Part shown: positions 1-12,536 of the stretch, in pieces
How positions within the stretch are numbered: the first letter of the stretch is position 1
Layout of the letters: every line of letters begins with the position of its first letter
Assembly: GCA_001642005.1 (NCBI GenBank)
Contig: LWCA01000010.1
Location: forward strand, 30,747 to 94,746
Source: Intoshia linei
Lineage: Eukaryota > Orthonectida > Rhopaluridae
Length of the DNA: 64,000 nucleotides
Reading direction: 5' to 3'
The notes under the pieces: model-generated
What the model saw: the letters and a program-made list of their open reading frames with translations, nothing else
What the model was told of the DNA's origin: nothing
Databases searched by the model: none
Made by a program: the position numbers and the translations under genes

Positions 1-212
1 TTTTTAAGATGGACGTATCACTGAAACTGGAAGATTACTATTACAAAAAAATAACAAAATCTCACGATCGAACAGAAGGTTTGAATGCATTTTTAGAAAA
101 AAAAACTCCAAAATATACAGGATATTAATTTATTCAATAAACCTGACAATTAAATTACACTTTTGGAGGTATTTTCAACGCATTTAATTTATGTTGAATC
201 TAAAAAAAGTTA

Positions 213-3200
213 TTAATATACAAGCCATGTGATTACATGTTCCAAGTTTTTAATTTGTCGAATAAAAATATCGCTTGTTTTTTTGGAAACTGTAGTATTA
301 GCAATATGTATCATGTCCTAAAATTTGTTTATTAGTCAAAATAAAAAACATACTCCATCTATGTAAAAATCCAATTTAGCCTTATTTTTCTTTTCATTCT
401 CTAAATCTTGAGAATTGTTCGCTCGGTGCTAAAAGGTAAGTTAAAATTCAAAAATAAAATATAATTTATAAACAAGTTGTATTATTGTGAAAAATACCTT
501 GCAGCACATCAAATATTGATAAATTTTTTCTTCTGGCTAAAAACAAATAATGATAATTGAATTAAAAATTACCTGTTGCATAAAGTACGATAATCTTTTT
601 ATGGGTATTGTGGAATAAAATCCTATATAACTTCTAAGTTCCGGCATCAATTGTGTTTTTGAGGCGATAACCTCATTTAAGAAAAATTCAAGTTGGTGGT
701 TAATTGGTAGCTGAAATTCAATGAAAAAAATTAATTTAAAAAAATAACCATCGTTCGTTCACACATCTCAGAATCAGTGGGAATAAATGGCGAAACGAAT
801 TTTGGGCAAGACGTTTTAAAGCAATTTTCAAATTCTTTTAAATCACTATAAATGATTATATAAATTAAGACAATATTCTAACCCAGCCAGCAATTTCCCG
901 TATCTATCTGATAAACGATTTTTCATATCATGCATAATGCTTTCATCGATTTGTAGTGGGTTCAATGCTAAAGACATGGCCAAAATGTAAAACATTTTGT
1001 CAACCAATTGCTTTTTCTAGAATTTGTTAATTTAAATTTTTTCTAGAATATACCTCGTTATAAATTCCTTTATTAATCGTACTGCTTTGTTCTTCTTCAT
1101 AATTTATGGCCGCACAAATGTAACTAATTGCCTCAGTGTATCGACGAAGCATGAAATAACAAAATGATACATAGTAGTAGTAATTTATAATACATTCGGG
1201 CACTTTGCATATTGTAGACTAAAAAATACAAAATAGAATGTTTGCTACTATCGTTTTCACACTCTATCGTTTAATGTTGATTTTTTTAATAAAAAGTTAT
1301 TTATTTTGCTTGTTTTTTTATGTTTAAAATCACTTAAAATATAAATAAAAAACTAGATTTTTCCTTAAAGGGTTGGTAAAGTAAAATTGGATTTTTCCCT
1401 AAAGGGTTGGTAAAAGTGGATTTTCCCTTCTAGGGTTTGTAAAAGTAGATTTTTCCCTAATGGGTTTGTAAAACTAGATTGTTTCCTTTTAGGGTTGTTA
1501 AAAATTGGATTTTTCCTTTTAGGGTTGGTAAATTGTAATTTTTATTAAAAATGGTTGGATTTAAGTATTTCTATTTTTTTTGGTAGACATTTGACATTTG
1601 GAACCATTCGATTATTTTGAAAATTTTGAATGAGGCATATGAATCATTGGTTGTGAAACTGCTATAATGCTATTTCATCAATAAAATCATGAACATACCA
1701 AAATAATTCTATCAATATTTGCTACATATGAAAGAGCATGTTGATAATCTGCCAACAAACAATTGATACGTAAGAGCCCAATTAAACTGAACAAGCCCAG
1801 TTCATAATAAATGTCACGGCATCCAAATTTTCCGGCAGCATTCATTCGATCCTCTAATAATTGTAATAACATCATTTATACAAGTACAAAAATAATGAAT
1901 GGTGCCAATATTAATGATCAACCGTTTTGAAATATCACTTAAACATCGTTGAGATTACAGCCTGGAACAAATATAGAAATGATAAACATGCATAAATTTC
2001 AATAAAAATAACGTAATGTTTACTAGGCCCCCTTTTCGACAACCGTTTCTAAAAGTCTCACGTGAATTACCAACTATAAAGTACACAGCTAAGGATTTTT
2101 AAATAAAAATAACCTCCTTCATTCAATAATATAAGTTGATTATTTATATTGGCTCTATCGCACATAAGAACGCAAATTTTGATAACAGAGTGAACATTCC
2201 AAGCCTAAATTTAATCAATTATAATACAGGGTTCCCACATTTTTTCACGACTACTATAAAACGAAATTAAAAGGCAACTTTAAAAAAATTTTGATCAAAA
2301 ACGTAATATATTTCCTTATTAATCCTTACGTGTATATTATAAAATGGTTAAAAATGTATGTGTTTATTTAAGAAAGTAAGATGAGTCGAGTTTTACAAAT
2401 TCCTTATTCTTATAGCAGTTTTTTCAGAGTGATGTTTTATCGCAAATTTCTATTTCAGAAATTGAGTCTTTCAAAATTAAAAACCCCATATGTCCTTTGT
2501 TTTTAAATTAAAACTCGTTCTAAAATTATAAAAATTACCCATTCTTACGAAAAGATTTAAATTCATCAATATTATGATTTCAAAACCTCAAAATGCCCTT
2601 TTTTATAAAAATTATGAAAGTCTTATAATTTTATACAACGTACATCCTAATATTGTTTTTAATTTCATAAGCATTGTCATAAATGGTAACCTCAAAAAAG
2701 GTAATTTTCACGGTCAAAACCCAGATTACCCTTTTTTTTACAAATAATTTGAAATTTTGAAAAAACCCTGGAATTAAAAAAAAGTTACAACAAAACAAAA
2801 TTAAAAAGGAATAATTCACTTTAAATTAAAAGGTAATGTGATATGACGGATCCACGTGAAATAAGTTTGGGAGCCACTCCTTTAAAGGGTTGACATTACT
2901 GAATAGTAGCATTTTGAAGTTATATTTCTTATAAATATTCAAAATATTCCCTCGGCAGAACTAGATACTTTTAATACCTAGTACATAACGGTAAACTAGT
3001 AATAATCAAGAATAAGGAAAAAAATGTCACTTTTCGGTATTTGGGAAACGCTATTATAATATATTAGGATGCCCGTCCTACATAAAACATACTAAATAAA
3101 AACATACGTTGCTGGTATCTTTATTCAGGGTTTTTTCAATATTTCTGTAACGAAATTGAGTGAATGCTTGAAACTAGTGATAAAAATATTAAAATGATTA

Positions 3201-4320
3201 TATACAAAATAAGAAAAATACAAACCTGGTAAATAAATTCTGTAACCATATTCCATAACCATATACTAGGTAAATGCAAATCCACTGGATCGTTGGCCAC
3301 TAGAAATAATAAAATTTACCTAATAAACTATATAACTAAGTCAGTTCCAATTATAGTTGGATAGTTTAAAAATAATATTGATTTTGTTGAGCACCACTCA
3401 TTAAACAAATAAACTTACACAAAAGACCTTGGAAAATATTAATATAATTATTGTAGGAATCAATTCTTGCGTCCAATTGTGGTCCACCCTAAAAAACGGA
3501 ATCAATATTATAAATACTATAGCTTAATGTTTCGTATAGTTTAACGTGAATCTATACTTGATTTTATATATTTAAATAAATATTACTTCAACTCTAGCAT
3601 AGTAGTGTCTATAATAAATTTCCTTGTAGAGTCTGGAAAAAACAGTATCTGTAATAAAAAATTAAAATAACAATTATAAATTTAATACAAATTGATATAA
3701 CTTTGTATTACGTATAAAGATATGTATAAAAGTGTTAATTTTTTTTCTCAACCTTTTTTTCATTTGGGCATTTGGAACAATGAAAACATTGTGGCTTATA
3801 AGACAATAACAAAATAGTAACAAATATATATTTGTTGGATATTTACTGATTCTGACTCTAATCCGTACTTAAATATAAGATTTTGCGATGATATGACTCA
3901 AATTTAAAAAAGAGTTTTTCAGTACATGAACATGAACATTAACAAAAAATGACATAACGACCGCCTGTGATATGGTGTCTAGCTCATTTTCATATTTTCG
4001 CTGGGCAACACTCACAAACATTCATCCACACAAACTTTCTTATTTTTACAAAGTTTGAAACAATAAAATGCATAATTTCTTGTAACCAATAAATTGTTAT
4101 ACAATTTTCATACAAAATAATAATAAAAATTACCTATATTAACATAATTATCCATACTTTCAATACTTGGCCAAGGAACATTGTCGAAGAATGTATTTGT
4201 TATTTCAACAAACTTTTTATCGTAACATTCTTTAACTTCATAAATGTTGTGACTCAATATGTACTGTTGAAAATTCCGAACAAATTCAATTACAGTATTA
4301 TCAATTGGTGAAGATTGCAT
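213..4320 (-). CDS. EIF3L: Eukaryotic translation initiation factor 3 subunit L
   Basis: Subunit of the cytoplasmic eIF3 complex that prepares the 40S ribosome for initiation. Recognised by collinear similarity to animal eIF3L along its length. Exons I can place (minus strand): 4320-4134 (start ATG; NTPWP-like box 'DNVPWP'), 3648-3593, 3488-3428, 3299-3226 (WLW..EFIYQ), 3173-3108, one short exon near 1960-1930, one ending at 1699 (LGLFSLIGLLR), 1218-1054 (VPEC..YYYYVSF), 1016-883 (LALNPLQIDESI), 710-573, 536-498, 428-354 and 317-213 (DMIHIANT..IFIRQI, then TAA). Phases agree for nearly all. The link between the exon near 1.95 kb and the next one lacks an obvious GT-AG pair, and the acidic loop seen in vertebrates seems shorter here. 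Introns of 36, 36 and 37 bp separate the last exons. One intron holds a complete Helitron-like copy (2323-2999), another a minisatellite (about 1351-1535). Confidence 0.93.
1351..1535. repeat. Minisatellite in an eIF3L intron
   Basis: About five to six diverged tandem units of roughly 34-38 bp, each containing a core like TTTTTCCCTAAAGGGTTGG followed by TAAAA and a TAGATT or TGGATT step. The core is partly palindromic (CCCTAAAGGG). A similar motif in reverse complement appears at about 36330-36420 inside a hAT-like element, so the array may derive from transposon sequence. Confidence 0.75.
2323..2999 (+). mobile_element. Complete non-autonomous Helitron-like element (677 bp)
   Basis: Starts TCCTTACG with an A just before it and ends with CTAG followed by T. 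The 3' region carries the family signature CTCGGCAGA and a short palindrome around CTAGTACATAACGG. No inverted terminal repeats or target duplication. It has a different 5' half from the commoner copies (GTATGTGTTTATTTAAG), as also seen at about 11450, so it represents a second subfamily sharing the 3' end. It lies in an eIF3L intron and has no coding capacity. Confidence 0.65.
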
Positions 4321-4754
4321 TATAATTATTAATTAACTGAATATTAAAATTGTTGACTGTATCGTGTCTGATATAAAGTTTTGTTAAATTTGATAATTAA
4401 TTTTTGTTTATATGGTTACATTTATACATTATCCAACTGTTTTGAATTGATCGTACGTTTTTATGGGGACTTAAAGTCTTGGTATCTTGAAACAATATTA
4501 ATTGCGCCACTGCGTTTGTGTATTAAAATACTATACATTTGAGTACAGTTTTAATTTTATTAAATCATTAGCGTGAACTGAAGGATATTAAAATTATTTT
4601 TTTCTGTATACATTAAGTTATAAACTGGTAAAAAGTACATTGTAAATTTTATTTAAAGAATTTGCATTGTAATCAATATAAATATTTGAATTTAAAATTA
4701 AATAAATAACTGAAATTTTTAAACTTAAAAAGTTTTATTTACACATGATACATA
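4321..4754. other. Intergenic spacer, eIF3L 5' side to serotonin receptor 3' end
   Basis: 434 bp of AT-rich sequence between the eIF3L start codon and the stop codon of the next minus-strand gene. It must contain the eIF3L promoter and the receptor's 3' UTR, but I see no distinct motif beyond A/T runs. Confidence 0.5.
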
Positions 4755-7700
4755 TCATTTCTTTTTAAAGCTAGAATACTGTCTATTAATTCTTCGAAGA
4801 GGGTAATTTTGTTGACCAAATTTTTGTGCGTAACCTTGATGTTTAATTCTTTCATTAAGTCCCATACAATGACATAAAAGAATGTGTTTAAAAGGTTCTC
4901 TGAATTCTCGATTAAAGCTAACATAAATTATTGGATTGAATAGACTGTTGCTGTAACCTATCCATAATAATAAACTGGATACAAATTTTGGTACTATTTC
5001 ACCTTTGAAAGGACGAATCAGCGCCAATATAAAGAAAGGCATCCAACAGATAATAAATGTTCCCATTACAATACCTAAATATAATTAATAATAAATTCCA
5101 TTTATAAACAATTTTCGGGACAAGGAATGTTACTAAAATTGAACATTAATTCAAAAAGATTATCAAATTTATGAGACAAATAAAAAAGTGGCAATATAAC
5201 AATTTTATAGTTTTTAGTGTTATTCACTGTAAAAAAAAAATTAAAAAAAGAGACTGAGGTGTCATATTTACGAGAATACGAATTTTATAGGTTAGTACTC
5301 AATGAATTAAAATCCTTATTTACGTACATCGTACGTTATAGTACGTAAAACGTATCCTTTACTGATATAAAATTGAATGTGTGCGTTAATGTTTATTATA
5401 ACAATAGATGGTCGTAAATGTAATGAATAAAGTTAGTCACTATGACTTTATCCATTATCGTAAAAATAACGTGAAAATAACGTGAAAATAATTTACTTTA
5501 AATATTAAATTTATATCATTGATCTTAAATATCTATATTCATTACAGTAGAATTTAAACAAATCCTATATCTAATACAGGATCAATATTTACATTTTCAA
5601 TTTTTATTTTAATCGAAATATTTGATAAATATTAGTTGATATTATATTAAAAATTATTTTTCAAAGGTGAATGCGCAGCTTTGTGGGGTTGAAATTTTGT
5701 GTTTATATTAACTGGAATAAGCTCTATCAATTATATTTTTATTTTTAAATTTTGGACAGTCAATTATTTCACACTTTTTGTAAAGAAAACATAATAAAAT
5801 ATTTCAAAAAAAAAATTTATGAATATTAAAATGTTTTTTTGATTGTGATGGCGTCACTTATTTATATTGAAATTTTTTGTGTGTGTTAACAGGATACAAC
5901 TGTACCACCTGCAATTTTTTTAAATTCTAGGGCTATTTTCATTAAAAAAAAAAAATAATTTGGGATTTAGCTTTGAAAATGTATTTTTTTAAATTGAAAT
6001 TTATGATTTTAAAATCCGTATCAAAGTACATGTTTTTTTTTAATCTCTTGAACTCGTTTGATTTTCAAAAATAGGGACAATAGGGGTTTAACCTGTAAGG
6101 TGTGAGTTTGGGAAAGTCACCCTCAAAAAAGTGGATTTACATTACCAAACCGAGATTGCCCATTTCCTAAAAAAATTAAAATAGTTACCGAATTTTCAAA
6201 AAATTACAGCTGATACAGTTATATTAGTGAACACACACTATAAAAATTTAATTTGACAAAGTGACGCCTTCACTGTCAAAAAATCTCTTTAGTATTAATT
6301 TTTTTTATTATAAAACTATTTTATTAAAACAAAAATAAAAAATTTTTTACCCAAATATTTTTATCAAAATAAAATTAAAGTGGAATCATTCACTTTAAAT
6401 TAAAAAGTAATGCGATATGACGAGTCCACGTGAAGCAAGTTTGGGATGCACTTGTTTAAAGGATTGATAGTGAATAGTAGCATTTTTATGTTAGATTTTC
6501 TTATTGAATTTATTTTTTTGGTAGAATAAAAATTACCCCTCGGCAGAGCTAGGTGCTATTATTACAAAGTACATACAAATAACAGTCAAGCCAGTCGTAT
6601 ATAAAATTTAATTTCTGTGTGTCTCATGTTTGTTACCGTTTATTTAAAAAATTAACACTTCTAGAATATAATGAAATCACATTTCTAATACAGTTTTTCG
6701 AAAGAAATGTTCTTATGCAAGTTTCTATTTAAAACATTGAGTCTTTCAGGGTCAAAACCCAATTCCTGAGTATGCTTCAATCTATACTATAGATTGTATA
6801 TTGTAATCATGAATGCAACAAATGTGGATAAATTTAGATTGAAATCAATAAATTATATTAGGAGTTTCTTGATTTGCTTATTACATAAAAATAGTTTCAA
6901 TACACTAACTACGTAACAAGTAGTGTTACAGGATTTTGTAATTTTTATTTGATTAATCTTTCAAAAAAAATAAAAAAAGTCAGTCTAACATATGGAACTA
7001 GTTTCACGGCGTTCATTATTTTTTTTCCTTGTTCCAAGATTTACTCTAACATGTTAAAGTTGTATGTACATTAGGGTGTGCACTTTTGACATTTTTTTTT
7101 AAATTTAAAAAAGTATATTTGAGTACAGATACATAATGTTATTTAGATCACAATGACGAAAAAAAATTTGAAAACGGTCGTTATTTTTTAAGGCAAAAAA
7201 TTTGTACTTTAAAGTTTATTTATTTTAAATAATTTTACAATTATTAATATAAATTATTTATTTATATATTATTGTTAATAAAATCAATCTTCAGATTAAT
7301 TAAGAGTGACATTAAGGTGATAACGAGATATTTTAACATATAAAATGTATTTATTCATCAAAGTTCTAATTTTTAATTTTATTAAACCTAATGGAAGTGG
7401 GACCGAGTGTAAATTTATTCCAGATATCATATAATTCTATTGCAGTTTTATCACAAGAGTATGCTTTTGATTTTCTTGGATTTGCCAATTGTAAAAAATG
7501 ATATCTTCCCAAGATTTTCTTTATTGTAGGTAATCTTGATGATCTGCTTAAAGGTTCACTAATAAGTATTCCGTATGAACGTGATAATCTCAATTTTTTT
7601 CTAGACAATATATTTTTTGGTTGTGACATGAAATATTACAAAAATGAAATTAATTAATAATTTAAATAATAAACTGTTTACGTTTCAATAATAATAAAAA

Positions 7701-9105
7701 AAAATGCATTTTAAATTTTTGCCTTAGAAAATTTTAATTAAATGAATTTTTTTTACATATTCGTGATTAGCATATAAAAATACACCTATATGCAAATATA
7801 CTTTTTGATCTTTAAAAAAGTACACACCCTAATGTACATTTACAATTTAATTTAGTTAATTTATTTAATTATGTAGGATTTTTTATTCCCACACGCCAAA
7901 ATCTGACGAATAGTGACTGTGACTAAAAAAATCGATAAAAAAATCAATAAATATTAATTCAATATTAATACTGTGTAGATAACGGTCTTAAATCAAATAC
8001 TTCCGTTACAGGTATGTATTAATATGTGTAGTGTAATTTTTGACAGTATACACATCTGTATGTACAAACTGGATAAATGAATCTAAATCTAAATGATTAT
8101 TTTTCTGTTGAAGACTTTATCCCGTCTTCCCCACATGTAATAATTGTCGACGGCCCATTATAATGATATATTTTATATTATAATTGTACAATTATAATTA
8201 CCCAGAGTTTTAATTGCTTTAGATTCATTGTTTGGAGCGCTAAGGTTGGATTTTTGAGAAGAAACGTTACGTTTAAAATTAAATTTTTTGATGGAAACTT
8301 TCTTTCTAACTTTATCTATAACATCTAGCTTATTGGAAGCTTCAGAATTAATGGTACTCTTACGGTCAGATTTTTGAGTCACTAGAGATTGTTGAACTGA
8401 TATTGAAGGAATTGCTCTAGCTTCACTTTTATTGAGGCGTCTGGAAACTGCATAAATTTTATAATAAATAACACACATGACTGCGCACGGCAAGTAAAAT
8501 GATCCAATGGTGGCATAAAATTGGTACCCAATATTTTGAGACATTATGCAATCATTTGGAACAGGTTCAGATTTCCATCCAAACAAAGGTGGCAATGTAA
8601 TGATTGTACTCGTAATCCAAACGCCCACAATCATTATAATAAATTTGGGGACAGTACGTTTAGCAGAATAAACAAAAGGTCTTGTAATGAAATAATATCG
8701 ATCAATGCTAATCATGCAGAGATTCAGAATGGAAGCTGTGCAAAGCATTACGTCCATCGAAGTAAAAATTTCACAAACTGTCTGAGAAAGTGGCCAATAT
8801 CCGTAAATTTCGTGCACAGAAGCCAGAGGCATGGCAACTGTGGCCACCAACATATCACTGATTGCCAAGTTTAGTATGAGAAGATTTGAAGGAGTGCGAA
8901 GTTTTGCAACCAGCAAAACTGAAAAAATTACTAGAGAGTTTCCAAGTATAGTAAAAATGACAAGAATGGTAATGGCTATGATGACGAAATACTGAAATGG
9001 TCCAAACCTTACCGCCAATTGATCATTGTCATCAAGTTGGTTTGTGTTTATTTGAGATACGTTTTTTAGGATTAAATATGTTAGATTCTTTGCAGTTTCA
9101 TTCAT
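4755..9105 (-). CDS. 5-HT7-like serotonin receptor (class A GPCR)
   Basis: Plasma-membrane amine receptor of 407 residues in two exons, 9105-8202 and 5074-4755; the phase-1 junction rebuilds a glycine just before TM6. Visible landmarks: N-terminal N-glycosylation sites (N2, N7, N15), N56 in TM1, D84 in TM2, C111, the amine-binding aspartate D118 in 'MDVMLCTAS', DRY at 135-137, W163, ECL2 C186, P206 in TM5, CWMP at 311-314 in TM6, NPIIY at 348-352 and a C-terminal CHC likely to be palmitoylated. 'ISIDRY.FITRP' and the TM4 stretch 'TLPPLFGW' are closest, from memory, to animal 5-HT7 receptors, which couple to Gs. Other amine receptors remain possible, but D118 and the 5-HT7-type motifs make a serotonin receptor most likely. 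The only intron is 3.1 kb and full of mobile DNA. Confidence 0.88.
5610..6594. mobile_element. Rearranged Helitron-like fragments in the serotonin-receptor intron
   Basis: Blocks of the common Helitron-like family in both orientations. The left part (about 5610-6110) reads as the reverse complement of the family body, and the right part (about 6290-6594) reads forward and finishes with the family 3' signature CTCGGCAGAGCTAGG, then CAAGCCAG followed by T. The ends do not form one intact copy. Confidence 0.5.
7069..7834. mobile_element. TA-flanked terminal-inverted-repeat element (766 bp) with a small ORF
   Basis: Inverted ends CATTAGGGTGTG...CACACCCTAATG are each flanked by TA, the insertion signature of the Tc1/mariner superfamily. 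The ends continue as imperfect repeats through ACTTTT. Inside, on the minus strand at 7629-7366, an 87-residue open frame begins MSQPKN and is rich in Lys, Arg and Ser. I do not recognise it as a transposase domain. A shorter relative with the same ends is at 25974-26151. It lies inside the serotonin-receptor intron. Confidence 0.7.
7366..7629 (-). CDS. Uncharacterised 87-residue ORF inside the TIR element
   Basis: An ATG-to-stop frame of 87 codons, basic in its N-terminal half (SRKKLRLSRS), ending NKIKN. It has no transmembrane segment, zinc finger or DDE motif that I can see. It is the only sizeable frame in the 766-bp element and shares its strand with the host gene, in whose intron it lies. 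It may be a remnant of a transposase or DNA-binding N-terminus, or chance. Host coding function is unlikely because splicing of the receptor works without it. Confidence 0.3.
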   Translation of the reverse strand: MSQPKNILSRKKLRLSRSYGILISEPLSRSSRLPTIKKILGRYHFLQLANPRKSKAYSCDKTAIELYDIWNKFTLGPTSIRFNKIKN

Positions 9106-12100
9106 GATTTTATTTCGTACAAGTATATATTATTCTAAATGTAATAATTACCATATATCATTAAAAATTATAAAAGTATCCAAGTTACTAATTATTATTG
9201 GATATTGGATATTATGGATAAACCAATTTATCAACAAAGAAAATCCTTTTTACGAATTGTTAAATTATTGATATTAACAATTGTATCAGCATTAAATATT
9301 AAACTTGATGATAAAGCCAACAGAAACGTTCACATAGCCGCATATTAGGGCAATATTTATGAGAGTATACACAAGTTTTTTAAAATAAGGTCAAAAAATT
9401 AGTGTGTTCGAAAACTAGATAATTATCCCTATTTTTATTTCTTAGCAATTTATGCATAATGGACTAATTTAAATAATCAATAGTTGATATTGATTTCATT
9501 TTATCGGATTATACATCATGTGATCATTCCGAGTTGCTATTCTCTACTTTGATAATAAATTAATTACCTATTAATGCAGATTTTATCAAATTTCTGTGCT
9601 GCGGACCAAAAAATTTTCGCTATGGACATATATATATATTTAGTTTTTACTTTGATGTCATGCTACAACATATATACGTTGTATTCAACAATTGGTATTG
9701 ACTCTTGTAACAACATTAAAAACCTCAATTTATTATTGAAGTTTTGAAAAGGTCTATTAAAAATCAATATATACTAATATGTATTTCTCTTCATATGTCA
9801 AGAATATTTTAAAACTATTAAATTGATTTATAAACAATGGAATTTATTTTTCGTAATACTTACAATCTTGATGTTTTAACCTACTTTATGTATTACAAAA
9901 GGTCGATACAACTAATATATACACAATTAAACAGTTTTTTTAGTTTAATGTTTTAAAAGTGCATACATATTATATGTAGTGACATGTAAAAGTAAAATTC
10001 ATCCATGAGACTAGAAAATTCCTTTTTTACCATCATGAGAAACATTGTACATTTAAATTCATTGAAATTCATTTATATATGTTGCATATGATGTGTACAA
10101 CTGTGAAATGTATACATTCCACGGGCAAGTCGTAGAATGTGTAAAATTTTCATTTATATTTTAATTTTAGTTTCATTTTGGGTTTTAGACATTTTTTTTG
10201 AACCAAACTTAAAAACAACTTTACAGTTTAGTTAAAAAATATCAAAAAACTTTACCTTAGTTTTTTGTTCAAAAAATAATTTTAAAAACCCCTCTTGAAA
10301 ATTCTGTTTAAAAAAAATTAAATAAGATAATTTTTTACGATCAAAACCACAGATTACCATCTTTTTTCAAAATGAAAACAGCCCTACAATTTAAATAAAT
10401 TTACAGATTGTTAACAGACACAAAAAATTTCAATCTGAATATGTGACGCCTTCACGATCAAAAAATTGAATTTTTAGTGTAATTTAGGTATACGACAGTG
10501 ATTATTATAATAAAACTTCAATATTAATGTGTTACTCCTTATAATGTTTCACAGTACCACCATGATGTATATGTTATGTGGAATGATCGTATTTCCAAAT
10601 TCTAAGGGAAAAGCCTTTTATTCAAATTTTTATCGGTATTCCGGCTAAACTGCAAAGAGTTATAGTAAAATTTGAAGCGTTTGCTATCGGCAGAGCTAGC
10701 TACTGTTTGTACCACGTAAAAACCGGTTAATTTAGTATCATTATAAATATCAAATTTATTACTTTCTGATGTAAGACTTTCTTGATATTTTATACAGCAA
10801 TGTTTATTAATCACTAGAATTTAAAATTATCTACGTCTAAAGTTAATGTAACCCATATTAATATACGGATCTCCAATTATAATTAGACAATAATTATTGT
10901 TTACAATAGATTGTTATACAATTACATGTACAATGTATAATTATAATACAATGGATAAAATACTAGCAAGTTTTAATTATTTCAATATTAATGAGCAAGT
11001 ACAAACTAATTCTAGCAATAATGGATAATGTGGAGCAATATCTAATCCAATTAAATTAAATTATAACCGGTTAAATGAGTATATTCTAATCCTTACTTAC
11101 AAAATTATATATTATATTTATTATAATGCTTTGTTTTTATGTGTATGTGTGTTATTATTTATTTCAATAACTACCAGTCTTAGAATTTTATAAAGCCACA
11201 TTTCAATTACAGTTTTTTCCGGGGGTGTTAGCAAAATAAATTTAAACATCCCAAACTCACATCTAATGGTTCAAAAAGCCCAATTGTCCTTTTTTTTTAA
11301 CAATAACAAGTAACATATAAGGAAAACAGCCCTAAAATTTAAAAAAATTTCAATCTGAATAAGTGACGCCTTCATGGTCAAAAAAGCCTTTTAGTACATA
11401 CAGTGCGTGACATAAGTCTTAGATGTCCTGTTTGTTCAGAAACATTGTCCTAATATAAATCCTTATTTACATAAAGTAATTTACTTAAATTGTTAGTAAA
11501 AATGTATGTCTGTTTATTTATTTGATTTGTTCCAGCTTATATAAGAAAGTAAGAGGAGTCGAGTTTTAAAAATTCCATATTGATATGACAGCTTGTCGAG
11601 ATTCATGTTTTATCGAAAATTTCATTTTCAGAAATTGAGTCCTTCAAGGTCAAAAACCCCACTTATTTTTATCCTTTTATCCTTTTTTTAAAATTCAAAA
11701 CAGCCCTAGAATTATAAAAAATTCATAATTTGATAAAGATTTTAAAATTATCAGCATTATGATAATTTTCAATTTCAAAATCTCACGGCCAAAACTTTAA
11801 ATTACCTTTTTTTGTATTTTTGTAAAAATTGCGAAAATCTTATAATGTTATACAACCTACATTCTGGGATTTTTTTTCCCAAATCTATATCACAAAACCC
11901 AAAAAATTTTATTTTCACAATCAAACCAGCAGATTACACTTTTTTTAAAAAAAAGTAAAATAGTCCTGGAATTTTATAAAAAATTACAATTGATAGTTAT
12001 TTTCAGTGAACACACACAAAAAATTCAATCTGACAAAATGACGCCTTTCACGGTCAAAAAAGTACTTCAGTATTAATTTTTTTTATTTACAAAAATGTTA

Positions 12101-12536
12101 AACAAAAAATATGAAATAATGAACGGTCCTACAATTAAAAAAAAAAAATTATTCTGATAGAGCTTATTCCAGTTGATATATATATATACAAAATTAAAAC
12201 CCCAGAAATATACACATTCCAGATTAAAATTAATTTTTAATACATTATCAACCAATACTTGGATTAAAATTAAAGTGGAATTATATTCATGCAACAATTT
12301 AAAAAAAAATGCGCATTGAACACTTTGGCTTTACATTTATCATCAAATAAATTAACATTGATAGTACGTCTTTTTCTGGCCACACTATTTATTTAAAAAA
12401 TATTTGGTATCAATAATAATTTGAAACTCCAATAGAAGATATATAGAAGTGCATATTTTATAAAGTTAGTATCAAACTATTAAAAAAATTATATATTAAA
12501 ATTTAAATATTGAAATTTTTATTCACATATTTTATT
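9106..12536. other. Intergenic region with decayed Helitron-like sequence
   Basis: 9106-10120 shows no recognisable feature. From about 10130 to 10760 there are diverged family fragments ending with a degenerate GGCAGAGCTAGCTACTG signature. A fresh 5' end starts with TC at 11090 (after A), a second-subfamily 5' end lies near 11452, and body sequence continues to about 12290. Short frames here, such as 10814-10602 and 12297-12073, lie in the repeats and are not genes. The DPH1 promoter must lie in the last few hundred bases. Confidence 0.55.

Noticed and set aside
8521-8874. 117-codon plus-strand frame
   Set aside because: Complete antisense shadow of the serotonin-receptor first exon.
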